38,461 bases of DNA, from positions 1-38,461 of the forward strand of contig DATAFH010000155.1 of assembly GCA_036257565.1 (NCBI GenBank), written 5' to 3'. Shown in pieces: positions 32,807 through 38,461 of this stretch. This DNA comes from DASSUW01 sp036257565. GTDB taxonomy: Bacteria > Actinomycetota > Thermoleophilia > Solirubrobacterales > Solirubrobacteraceae. The notes under the pieces are model-generated. The model saw nothing but the letters and a program-made list of their open reading frames with translations. It did not search any database and was not told where the DNA came from. A program made the translations under genes and the position numbers. Every line of letters starts with the position of its first letter. Positions within the stretch are counted from its first letter, which is position 1.

Positions 32807-33144
32807 ATGGCGACCGTGGTCGAGATCGTCACCGAGCGACTGCGGCTGCGGCCATTTCGCGCCGACGACCTCGCCGCGTTCGTCGCCTACCGCAGCGAGC
32901 GGGAAGTCGCGCGATCACCGAGTTGTTCGAGGAGCACCGCCTCCATCGCGTCTACGCACAGGCCGACGACCGCAACGTAGCCATCCACCGTCTCCTGGAA
33001 CGCGTAGGGCTCCGCTGCGAGGCGCGCCTCGTCGAGGCAGACTGGTTCAAGGAAGAGTGGTCGACCCTGCGCGTCTTCGCGGTCCTGCGGCGCGAATGGG
33101 AGGCGGCGACGACGGACGACTCTGGCGCTCGATCACGCAGCTAG
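32807..33144 (+). pseudogene. GNAT acetyltransferase with internal deletion and frameshift
   Basis: The first 36 codons from ATG32807 read TERLRLRPFRADDLAAFVAYRSEREVAR, the usual N-terminus of a GNAT of the RimJ type. From 32911 on, in the frame one base back, the sequence reads ITELFEEHRLHRVYAQADDRNVAIHRLLERVGLRCEARLVEADWFKEEW to a stop at 33142-33144, the usual C-terminus. The middle, including the acetyl-CoA-binding loop (Q/RxxGxG/A), is missing, some 80 residues by comparison with the family. The joint lies at about 32908-32916, where GCG occurs on both sides. The product cannot be a working acetyltransferase. Confidence 0.85.
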
Positions 33145-33151
33145 CGAGGCG

Positions 33152-34075
33152 GTGGAGACCCGCGTGACCACGGCGACGGTGGCGCTCGAGGCGTCGCGGC
33201 GCCAACGGCGCGGGCAGATCTACGTGGGGCTCGCCGCAGTCGCGTGGTCGACGGCCGGCGTCCTCCAGCGTCAGCTCACGCTCGACACGTCGACACAGGT
33301 CCTCGGCCGAGCGGCGTTCGCGGGCGCTGCGCTGCTGGCCTACGTCGCGGTCGTCGAACGCGGCCGCGTGCGACAGGCGTTCAGGTCCGTCGGGGTTGCG
33401 GGCGTGGCCGTGGCGCTCTGTGTGGCAACCGCGTCGGGCAGCTTCATCGCCGCGCTCAACCACACGAGCGTGGCACGCGTCCTCTTCATCTTGGCTGTCG
33501 CTCCCGTGCTCGCCGCCGTGCTGGCCCGCGTGACGCTCGGCGAGCCGGTCACGCGGCGCACCGTTCTGGCGATGGCGCTGGCACTGGCGGGCGTCGCGCT
33601 CATGCTCGGCGCCCCGGGGGAGGGCGGCCTGGCGGGCGACGGCCTCTCGTTCGTCGCGGCGCTCGCCTTTGCGGTGATGATCGTGATCACGCGCTGGCGC
33701 CACGACGTCTCGATGGCGCCGGCGACCTGCCTCTCGCAGGGGATCCTCGTCGTGGCATTCCTTCCCTTCGCCAGTCCCGGTGAGATCGGCGGTGATGACG
33801 TAGTCTGGCTGGCGGCGCTCGGCGTCGGTCAGATCGGGCTCGGGTTTGCGCTACTCACCGTCGGGGCGCGGCTGATACCAGCCGCCCAGGTGGGCCTCAT
33901 CACGCTGCTCGAGGTGGTGCTCGGCCCGCTCTGGGTGTGGCTCGCGCTGGACGAGCGCCCGAGCACGTTCACGCTCATTGGCGGCGCGATCGTGATCGTC
34001 GCGATCGTGATCCAGACGCGTGGGGCGCCGCCACTCGAGCCCGACGAGGAGCGAGCACTCCCGGCACCGCACTAG
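33152..34075 (+). CDS. EamA/DMT-family membrane exporter
   Basis: Drug/metabolite-transporter superfamily protein of 307 residues, with ten membrane segments in two EamA repeats. The first repeat begins QIYVGLAAVAWSTAGVLQRQL, and the end of each repeat shows the typical RVTLGEPVTRRTVLAMALALAGVALML and LALDERPSTFTLIGGAIVIVAIVIQTR. Probably exports a small metabolite; the substrate is not predictable. The start may be GTG33152 or GTG33164. It follows the broken GNAT gene by 7 bases. Confidence 0.88.
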   Translation: METRVTTATVALEASRRQRRGQIYVGLAAVAWSTAGVLQRQLTLDTSTQVLGRAAFAGAALLAYVAVVERGRVRQAFRSVGVAGVAVALCVATASGSFIAALNHTSVARVLFILAVAPVLAAVLARVTLGEPVTRRTVLAMALALAGVALMLGAPGEGGLAGDGLSFVAALAFAVMIVITRWRHDVSMAPATCLSQGILVVAFLPFASPGEIGGDDVVWLAALGVGQIGLGFALLTVGARLIPAAQVGLITLLEVVLGPLWVWLALDERPSTFTLIGGAIVIVAIVIQTRGAPPLEPDEERALPAPH

Positions 34076-34127
34076 TCGGCGAGCGTACGATCCGCCTCCA
34101 GATCGATGCGGCGCTCCGAGCGGCCAG

Positions 34128-34133
34128 TAGTGT
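34128..34133 (+). promoter_or_regulatory. TAGTGT box before the monooxygenase gene
   Basis: TAGTGT ends 6 bases before ATG34140 with no Shine-Dalgarno in between, again the leaderless spacing. The rest of the 64-base spacer shows nothing else. Confidence 0.4.
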
Positions 34134-34139
34134 CGCCTC

Positions 34140-35588
34140 ATGAGGCTGCGCGAAGGAGCTCGGGTCGCGATCATCGGCGCCGGTCCGTCGGGCGTCGCCG
34201 CCGCGAAGAACGCGCTGGAGGCGGGCTTCGACGTGACGGTGTTCGAGGCCAGCGGCGCGGTGGGTGGCCAGTGGCATACGACGGCTGCCCACAGCGGTGT
34301 GTGGCCGGGGATGCATGCGAATACGAGCCGCGCGATGACCGCGTTCTCCGACTTCCCGGGGCCGGCCGACCACCCGCTGCATCCGGCGGCCGAGCAGATC
34401 CAGGCATATCTTGAGGCCTACGCACGGACGTTCGGCGTGGTCGACCACATCCGGTTTGACACGCGGGTCAACGAGGTGCGCCCAGGCTGGCTCGTCGACG
34501 GAGAGCGTTTCGACGCGGTCGTCGTCGCGTCCGGCCGGTTCCGCAAGCCGCGGCTCCCGAGCGTCGTCGACGCCTTCCGTGGCGAGGCGATCCACGCGTT
34601 CTCCTACCCCGGGGCCGAGCCCTTCCGGAACCGAGCCACGCTGGTCTACGGCAACGGGATCAGCGGTCTCGAGATCGCGTCCGACCTCGCGCCCCACGCC
34701 CCGGTCGTCTCCGCCTTCCGAAAGCCGCGATATGTGATCCGGAAGGTGGTCGACGGCGTGTCGTCCGACTGGCAGTGGTACACGCTGTTCGGCGCCCTCG
34801 AGCGGCGCCTGCTGCCGCCAGACCAGTGGAGCCGCCGCCAGCGGGAGCGCATCGAACGTGTGGCGGGCAACCCGGCCGACTTCGGTGCGCCCGCGCCCAG
34901 CGAGGACGTGCGCGTGGCGGGTCTGTCCCTCTGCCAGGACTACCTCACCCAGGTGCGTGACGGCAGCGTGGTCTGTCGCCCGGGCATCGCGTCGATCCAG
35001 GGCCGCACGGTGACCTTCACCGACGGCGCGACCGAAACCGTCGATGCGATCATCTGCGCGACGGGATATGACGTCGACATCCCGTACCTCAGCGACGAGG
35101 TCCACCGACTGTTGGGAACGGAGCTGGCGATCTACCAGCGGACCTTCCACCCCGACCTCCGAGGACTGGGGTTCATCGGCCAGTTCCTCGCCCAGGGGCC
35201 GTACTTCCCGTTGCTGGAGCTCCAGGCGCGCTGGATAGCGGCCGTCTGGAGCGGCGAGGTCGAGCTGCCCGACGACGCCGTCATGCGACGGGTCATCGCG
35301 CAACCGCGGCCGCCCCTCGACGCCCACAACGCGCTCGCGCTGACGCTCTCGGAGGAGCTTGGGGTCGCCCCCGAACCGATCGACTGGCCGGAGCTCTGCG
35401 AGCCGTTGCTGTTCGGGCCGATGCTCCCGGCGCGCTATCGGTTGTCCGGTCACGGTGCAACGCCGAACGCGCGCCACCTGTTCGCCCAACAGCTCGCAGC
35501 CTCACCGCAGGCGCCTCTCGATGCCGCCGACCTGGATGCGCTCCACCGCTTCGGCTGGCACGCGACATCGCCGGCGGGCTCGTGCTGA
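34140..35588 (+). CDS. FMO-like flavin monooxygenase
   Basis: 482-residue NAD(P)H/FAD oxidoreductase of the flavin-containing monooxygenase type. The FAD motif is VAIIGAGPSGVAAAKNALE (residues 9-27), the FMO fingerprint FRGEAIHAFSYPG is near 146-158, the second dinucleotide motif is VYGNGISGLEIASDL (GxGxxG form GNGISG), and the ATGYDVDIPYL motif near 302 is also typical. It would oxygenate a nucleophilic nitrogen or sulfur in a small molecule, or perform Baeyer-Villiger chemistry. The last 10-15 residues (after HRFGWH) are encoded across the LuxR-like remnant described next and are probably not original. Confidence 0.85.
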   Translation: MRLREGARVAIIGAGPSGVAAAKNALEAGFDVTVFEASGAVGGQWHTTAAHSGVWPGMHANTSRAMTAFSDFPGPADHPLHPAAEQIQAYLEAYARTFGVVDHIRFDTRVNEVRPGWLVDGERFDAVVVASGRFRKPRLPSVVDAFRGEAIHAFSYPGAEPFRNRATLVYGNGISGLEIASDLAPHAPVVSAFRKPRYVIRKVVDGVSSDWQWYTLFGALERRLLPPDQWSRRQRERIERVAGNPADFGAPAPSEDVRVAGLSLCQDYLTQVRDGSVVCRPGIASIQGRTVTFTDGATETVDAIICATGYDVDIPYLSDEVHRLLGTELAIYQRTFHPDLRGLGFIGQFLAQGPYFPLLELQARWIAAVWSGEVELPDDAVMRRVIAQPRPPLDAHNALALTLSEELGVAPEPIDWPELCEPLLFGPMLPARYRLSGHGATPNARHLFAQQLAASPQAPLDAADLDALHRFGWHATSPAGSC

Positions 35589-35700
35589 GCGTGCACACGG
35601 TGGAGCGTCACGTGGCGAACGTCTACCTCAAGATCGGCGCGTCGGGCCGCACGCGCGGGCGGTGGCGACGGCCTGGGCCCACACGCCGGGGCCACGCCGT
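35561..35700 (+). pseudogene. Remnant of a LuxR-type helix-turn-helix
   Basis: Starting inside the monooxygenase gene in another frame, the sequence reads RDIAGGLVLSVHTVERHVANVYLKIGASGR to about 35650, the recognition helix and end of a LuxR-type DNA-binding domain. One base back, it continues as RAVATAWAHT to about 35690, the usual tail, so there is one frameshift. No start codon, upstream receptor domain or full reading frame is left. It is the 3' stub of a regulator whose front part has been lost, apparently where the monooxygenase gene now ends. Confidence 0.75.
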
Positions 35701-35712
35701 GAGCCACACGGC

Positions 35713-36297
35713 TCAGCCGCCCAGCTCGTCGGGACGCTCAGCGGATCGGTACGCCTCTGCGGTCGAGCGGGCCAGCTCGGAGACGTCCGCCTCGAAGGAC
35801 TCGCTCTCGTACGCGGTTTCGGCACGCAGCGGCGGCGGGGCCGGCGCGAGCGGGTAGAAGAGGTCGTCGCCGCCCTCGGCCGGGTGCAGCCAGAGGGCGA
35901 GCACGTAGAGCGCGTCCGCACGGAAGAGCCGGAGCTCCAGCCGCTCGGCGCCGGCGCGCTCGTGCCCCTCCGCGATCCGCAGCGTCGTCACGGTCGAGTC
36001 CACGAACCCGCCGCGATTGACCACCGCGCCGCCCGCTCCGGGATCGCGGCCTGGGAGCTCGACGGCCGCGACGACGCGCTCGTCCTCTTCGAGCAGCGCG
36101 CGCCAGCCGACCAGCTCCGCGGCGTCGGCTATCCGGTCGCCGGCGGCGAGCCGCTCGAGCGTGACCGAGTAGACGGGATGCGGCGTGCTCAGCGACAACG
36201 CGCCGCCCGCCCGGCGCGGGAAGCGCCCGGTCGCAGCGAGCGCCTGCTGGACGGCCTCGACGGCGGCGGACGGAAGCTCGGGAGTGACGATCGGCAC
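35713..36297 (-). CDS. Uncharacterised protein coupled to a papain-like protease
   Basis: Family not recognised. From GTG36297, one base after the protease stop, the product has 194 residues. No signal peptide or membrane segment is seen. It reads as a soluble alpha/beta protein: a start of about 50 residues with VEAVQQALAATG, then HPVYSVTLERLAAGDRI, GWRALLEEDERVVAAVELPG and a beta-rich middle (VNRGGFVDSTVTTLRIAEGHE, LELRLFRADALYVLALWLHP), and an acidic tail with helix ELARSTAEAYRSAERPDEL. Direct coupling to the protease suggests a partner, inhibitor, or shared process; this is inference only. Confidence 0.7.
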   Translation of the reverse strand: MPIVTPELPSAAVEAVQQALAATGRFPRRAGGALSLSTPHPVYSVTLERLAAGDRIADAAELVGWRALLEEDERVVAAVELPGRDPGAGGAVVNRGGFVDSTVTTLRIAEGHERAGAERLELRLFRADALYVLALWLHPAEGGDDLFYPLAPAPPPLRAETAYESESFEADVSELARSTAEAYRSAERPDELGG

Positions 36298-36298
36298 G

Positions 36299-36928
36299 CT
36301 AGGGCTCCGTGTAGTACGTGTGGGTCCAGGAGCCGGTGCTCTGGTAGCTGCCGGCGAACGTCGCCAGCGGGAGATCCGAGCTGCCGTAGATCGGGTCGCG
36401 CACATCGATGTAGTCGTCGGGATCGCATGCTCGGTAGCCGGCGATCATCACGAAGTGGCCGCCGCCTCCCGACCACCCGATCCGCGCGCCCAGCGGACGG
36501 CCGTTGCGGATCTGCGAACGGATCTCGGCGATCGAAGCCGTCCCGGAGGCCCAGCTCACGAGGTTGCCGGTCCTCGTCAGCGCCCGGTCCAGGTACCAGG
36601 GCTGGTTGCACTGGGAGGTCGAGCCGTTCTGGCAGCACGTCGTCTGCCCGAGCTCGGCGTTGACCACCGTGCACTGCGTCCACGTGCTCGCGTTGTCGTA
36701 GAACAGCGAGACGCTCACCGAGCAGGCCGCCCAGCACCACTGCGTCTGCAGCTGCGTCTGCATCGCGAAGGCGAGCCGGCGCCACAGCTTCAGCAGGCAC
36801 TCGAGCCACCAGATGATCCGCCGCCGGCACCACCACCAGCGATCCAGGAGCCAGCGCCACCGAATCGCGGGCGGCTGGTAGTCCGACAGGTCCAGGTGGA
36901 TCCGCGTCTGATCGAGCAGCGTGGACAT
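36299..36928 (-). CDS. Papain-like cysteine protease (AvrRpt2/C39-like)
   Basis: 209-residue protein with a papain-like core. The nucleophile motif is QWCWAACSVSVSLFYD (Cys65, with preceding glutamines for the oxyanion hole), the catalytic histidine lies in GWSGGGGHFVMIAGY (His158) and the third residue in YIDVRDPIYG (Asp178). Five further cysteines (Cys69, 86, 98, 99, 107) could form disulfides. The N-terminal extension is striking: between residues 23 and 51 there are eight tryptophans and eight arginines (RWRWLLDRWWWCRRR..WWLECLLKLWRR). No ordinary signal peptide precedes it. A TAGGTT box lies 14 bases before ATG36928. Substrate unknown. Confidence 0.82.
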   Translation of the reverse strand: MSTLLDQTRIHLDLSDYQPPAIRWRWLLDRWWWCRRRIIWWLECLLKLWRRLAFAMQTQLQTQWCWAACSVSVSLFYDNASTWTQCTVVNAELGQTTCCQNGSTSQCNQPWYLDRALTRTGNLVSWASGTASIAEIRSQIRNGRPLGARIGWSGGGGHFVMIAGYRACDPDDYIDVRDPIYGSSDLPLATFAGSYQSTGSWTHTYYTEP

Positions 36929-36942
36929 GGCCCTTCCACGCG

Positions 36943-36948
36943 AACCTA
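36943..36948 (-). promoter_or_regulatory. TAGGTT box before the protease gene
   Basis: On the minus strand TAGGTT sits 14 bases before ATG36928, and AAGG between them could serve as a ribosome site. It lies in the 39-base gap after the SARP gene, so the protease pair may have its own promoter. Confidence 0.35.
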
Positions 36949-36967
36949 ACCCGCCCGCGCGAGCCGG

Positions 36968-37762
36968 TCAACCGGCGCGGGCGTTGACCTGTCGACCGGC
37001 GAGCAGATCCGTGTGGAGGCGGGCGATGGCGGCGCCGGGCGGGATGCCGAGCTCGTCTCGTAGCGCGGTCCGGGCTCGCTCATAGACGCGGAGCGCCTCC
37101 GGCACGTGACCTTGTGCGGCGAGGGCCTGCATCAGCAGGCCGTACGCCGTCTCGTGCAGCGAATTGTGGTCGAGGAGGCGTCGCGCGGCGCGCTCGGCGC
37201 CGGCGAGCTCGGTGCCGCCGAGCGCGAGGCAGGCAGAGGCGTAGGCCTGCAGCGCTCTCTCGAACGTGTCGTCGAGCCGGCGCCGCCAAGCGTCCAGCCA
37301 CGGAAGCCCGTCCTGCTCGGGCAGCAGGCGGCGCGAGGCGACCAGCTGAGCACCGAGGCCGGCGCCCCAGCCCCGCTTCCACGCGTGTTGAACGACAGCG
37401 GACTCGGCGCGGTGCGCGGCCGCCAGCGCGTACTCGACGTCAACCCGCGCAGCGTCCGGCAAGGCGATGCGGACGCTGCCGCGCCCCGCCAGGACGTCAG
37501 GCCCGACGGCGGCACGGAGCTTGGAGACGAGCACCGTCACGGCCTGGGCGTGGTTCCTCGGCGCCGAGCCGGCCCAGATCGCCTCGATCAGCTCGTCGCG
37601 GCCGACCGCCCGCGGCCGCTGCAGCACGAGATACGCGAAGAGGGTGCGGGTCTGACGGCTCGGGATCCGCTGCTCGACGCGACGCCCGTGCAGCTCGAAC
37701 ACGAGCTGTCCGCAGAGCTGGACATACGTGTGCGCCACGCGCTCCAACCTTTGATGCAACAT
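36968..37762 (-). CDS. SARP/AfsR-type regulator with BTAD domain
   Basis: 264-residue transcriptional activator. The first 95 residues fit an OmpR-type winged helix (VFELHGRRVEQRIPSRQTRTLFAYLVLQRPRAVGRDELIEAIWAG..NHAQAVTVLVSKLRAAV), the rest is the bacterial transcriptional activation domain of TPR-like helices (ARVDVEYALAAAHRAES, AERAARRLLDHNSLHETAYGLLMQALAAQGHVPEALRVYERARTALRDELGIPPG). SARP regulators usually switch on a neighbouring gene set, often for secondary metabolites. The downstream protease and its partner are the nearest candidates. ATG37762 is preferred over TTG37786. Confidence 0.85.
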   Translation of the reverse strand: MLHQRLERVAHTYVQLCGQLVFELHGRRVEQRIPSRQTRTLFAYLVLQRPRAVGRDELIEAIWAGSAPRNHAQAVTVLVSKLRAAVGPDVLAGRGSVRIALPDAARVDVEYALAAAHRAESAVVQHAWKRGWGAGLGAQLVASRRLLPEQDGLPWLDAWRRRLDDTFERALQAYASACLALGGTELAGAERAARRLLDHNSLHETAYGLLMQALAAQGHVPEALRVYERARTALRDELGIPPGAAIARLHTDLLAGRQVNARAG

Positions 37763-37804
37763 ACGGGAAACGTCCTGCGCCAACAATCACGTCCGACACG
37801 AACC

Positions 37805-37966
37805 ATGGCCAGGCAGATCACCTGCGAGTGCGGCGAGGTCATCCGCTGCGAAACCGAGAATGAGGTCGTCGAGCTCACGCTCAGACACCTCCGCAGCGAC
37901 CATCCGCAGCTCGCCGGAACGCTGACGCGCGACGACATCGTCGCGCTGATCGAGATCGTCGACTAG
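37805..37966 (+). CDS. DUF1059-like small protein
   Basis: 53-residue protein beginning MARQITCECGEVIRCETENEVVE, with the CxCG pair and ending HLRSDHPQLAGTLTRDDIVALIEIVD. The pattern (cysteines, then ExxxE helix, HxxxDHP, then TRDDIxAxIE) is that of DUF1059 proteins, whose function is not established. Divergent from the SARP gene with 42 bases between, and 30 bases upstream of the selenium-binding-protein gene, with which it may be cotranscribed. Confidence 0.75.
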   Translation: MARQITCECGEVIRCETENEVVELTLRHLRSDHPQLAGTLTRDDIVALIEIVD

Positions 37967-37996
37967 CGCGGCCTCGCCGTCACCGAGGGAGGTGCC

Positions 37997-38461
37997 ATGA
38001 GCGCACACGGCAACAGCTTCCATTCATCGCCGCGCGAAGCGCTCGCGGCGCCGGCCGAGGAGCTCCTCTACCTCGCGTGTCTCCACGCGGGCACCGGGGT
38101 GCACGCGCCGGACTTCATCGCGGTGGTGGACGTCGAGACCGGCCGGATCCTGCACGAGACGCCGATGCCCAACGTCGGTGACGAGCTGCATCACTTCGGC
38201 TGGAACCGCTGCAGCTCCGCCTGCCACGGGCCCGATCGCTCGCACCTGATCGTGCCGGGCTTCCGCTCCTCGCGGATCCACGTCGTGAACGTCGCCGACG
38301 ACCCCCGCAAGCCGACGCTCGAGAGGGTGATCGAGCCGGACGAGATCGTGCGCGCGACGGGCCTGACCCGCCCGCACACCGTGCACTGCATGCCCGGCGA
38401 CAACATCGTCCTTGCCATGCTCGGCGACGCCGACGCCGACGGCAACGGCTCCGGCGGCTTC
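37997..38461 (+). CDS. Selenium-binding protein/methanethiol oxidase family (partial)
   Basis: N-terminal 155 residues of an SBP56-type protein; the gene runs off the right edge. Family members bind selenium or copper, and some oxidise methanethiol. The characteristic segment DELHHFGWNRCSSACHG (residues 62-78) includes the metal/selenium-binding histidines and cysteines, though the usual CSSC is here CSSAC. HTVHCMPGDNIVLAMLGDADADGNG near the end also fits the beta-propeller family. AGGGAGG at 37986-37992 is a strong ribosome site 4 bases before ATG37997. A sulfur-metabolism link to the nearby monooxygenase is only suggestive. Confidence 0.87.
   Translation, partial: MSAHGNSFHSSPREALAAPAEELLYLACLHAGTGVHAPDFIAVVDVETGRILHETPMPNVGDELHHFGWNRCSSACHGPDRSHLIVPGFRSSRIHVVNVADDPRKPTLERVIEPDEIVRATGLTRPHTVHCMPGDNIVLAMLGDADADGNGSGGF

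Noticed and set aside
37106..37804. Long plus-strand open frame leading into the DUF1059 gene
   Set aside because: It runs antisense to the SARP gene and has no domain. Only the part from ATG37805 matches a known family.
1..38461. tRNA, rRNA, CRISPR arrays, prophage or intact insertion sequences
   Set aside because: None was seen on either strand by inspection. The only mobile-element-like structure is the inverted-repeat element at 3715-3920, which encodes no transposase.

Overview
The window is a very GC-rich, densely packed bacterial chromosome segment. Start codons are ATG, GTG and a few TTG, and many neighbouring genes overlap by 4 bases (ATGA). MurT, a fused MoaD-MoaE protein, coxSLM-type dehydrogenase genes, a SARP-type regulator, a PilZ protein and SpoIID/LytB together suggest Actinomycetota, most likely the Solirubrobacterales/Thermoleophilia area. 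That placement is inference. No rRNA, tRNA, CRISPR array, intact transposase or phage gene was seen.

Layout. 1-5.6 kb: murT (cut by the left edge) and a diacylglycerol-kinase-like gene, diverging from a cyclophilin lipoprotein; then ogt coupled to an ECF-like sigma factor, a 206-base inverted-repeat element, a small membrane protein and an enolase-superfamily enzyme. 5.7-12.3 kb: envelope genes, namely the convergent pair of a DUF2298 (YYY) protein and a TIGR03663-type glycosyltransferase, a YbhN-like flippase, SpoIID/LytB and PilZ. 12.4-18.6 kb: a tightly coupled coxS-coxL-coxM-coxD-coxE-mocA operon for a form II-like CO dehydrogenase (xanthine oxidase family). 18.8-21.7 kb: an unrecognised two-part protein behind a long, foldable leader, a zinc metallopeptidase and a TPR-capsule transferase. 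21.7-26.4 kb: moaC-moaA-moeA on the minus strand, a tandem degenerate HD-GYP protein, and the MoaD-MoaE fusion. 26.6-30.7 kb: a sulfate ABC transporter (binding protein, cysT, cysW, cysA) followed by a cysteine-free Rrf2 regulator. 30.7-38.5 kb: an accessory-looking stretch with an S41 peptidase, a GNAT gene broken by an internal deletion, an EamA exporter, an FMO-like monooxygenase with a LuxR-tail remnant at its end, a papain-like protease with a tryptophan/arginine-rich N-terminus and an unknown coupled partner, a SARP regulator, a DUF1059 protein and a selenium-binding protein cut by the right edge.

How the parts fit. Two thirds of the molybdoenzyme toolkit is present: structural subunits, maturation ATPase/VWA pair, the cytidylyltransferase expected to make the CDP form of the cofactor, and early cofactor synthesis (MoaA, MoaC, MoaD/E, MoeA). 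Sulfate uptake next door could feed the sulfur of the dithiolene, but that link is inference. Many genes are preceded by a TAGNNT-like hexamer 6-10 bases before the start codon, which suggests widespread leaderless transcription.

The observations most worth a second look are the 206-base inverted-repeat element at 3715-3920, the protease/partner/SARP locus at 35.7-37.8 kb, the structured leader at 18.63-18.80 kb, the tandem degenerate HD-GYP protein and the two decayed genes at 32.8 and 35.6 kb.
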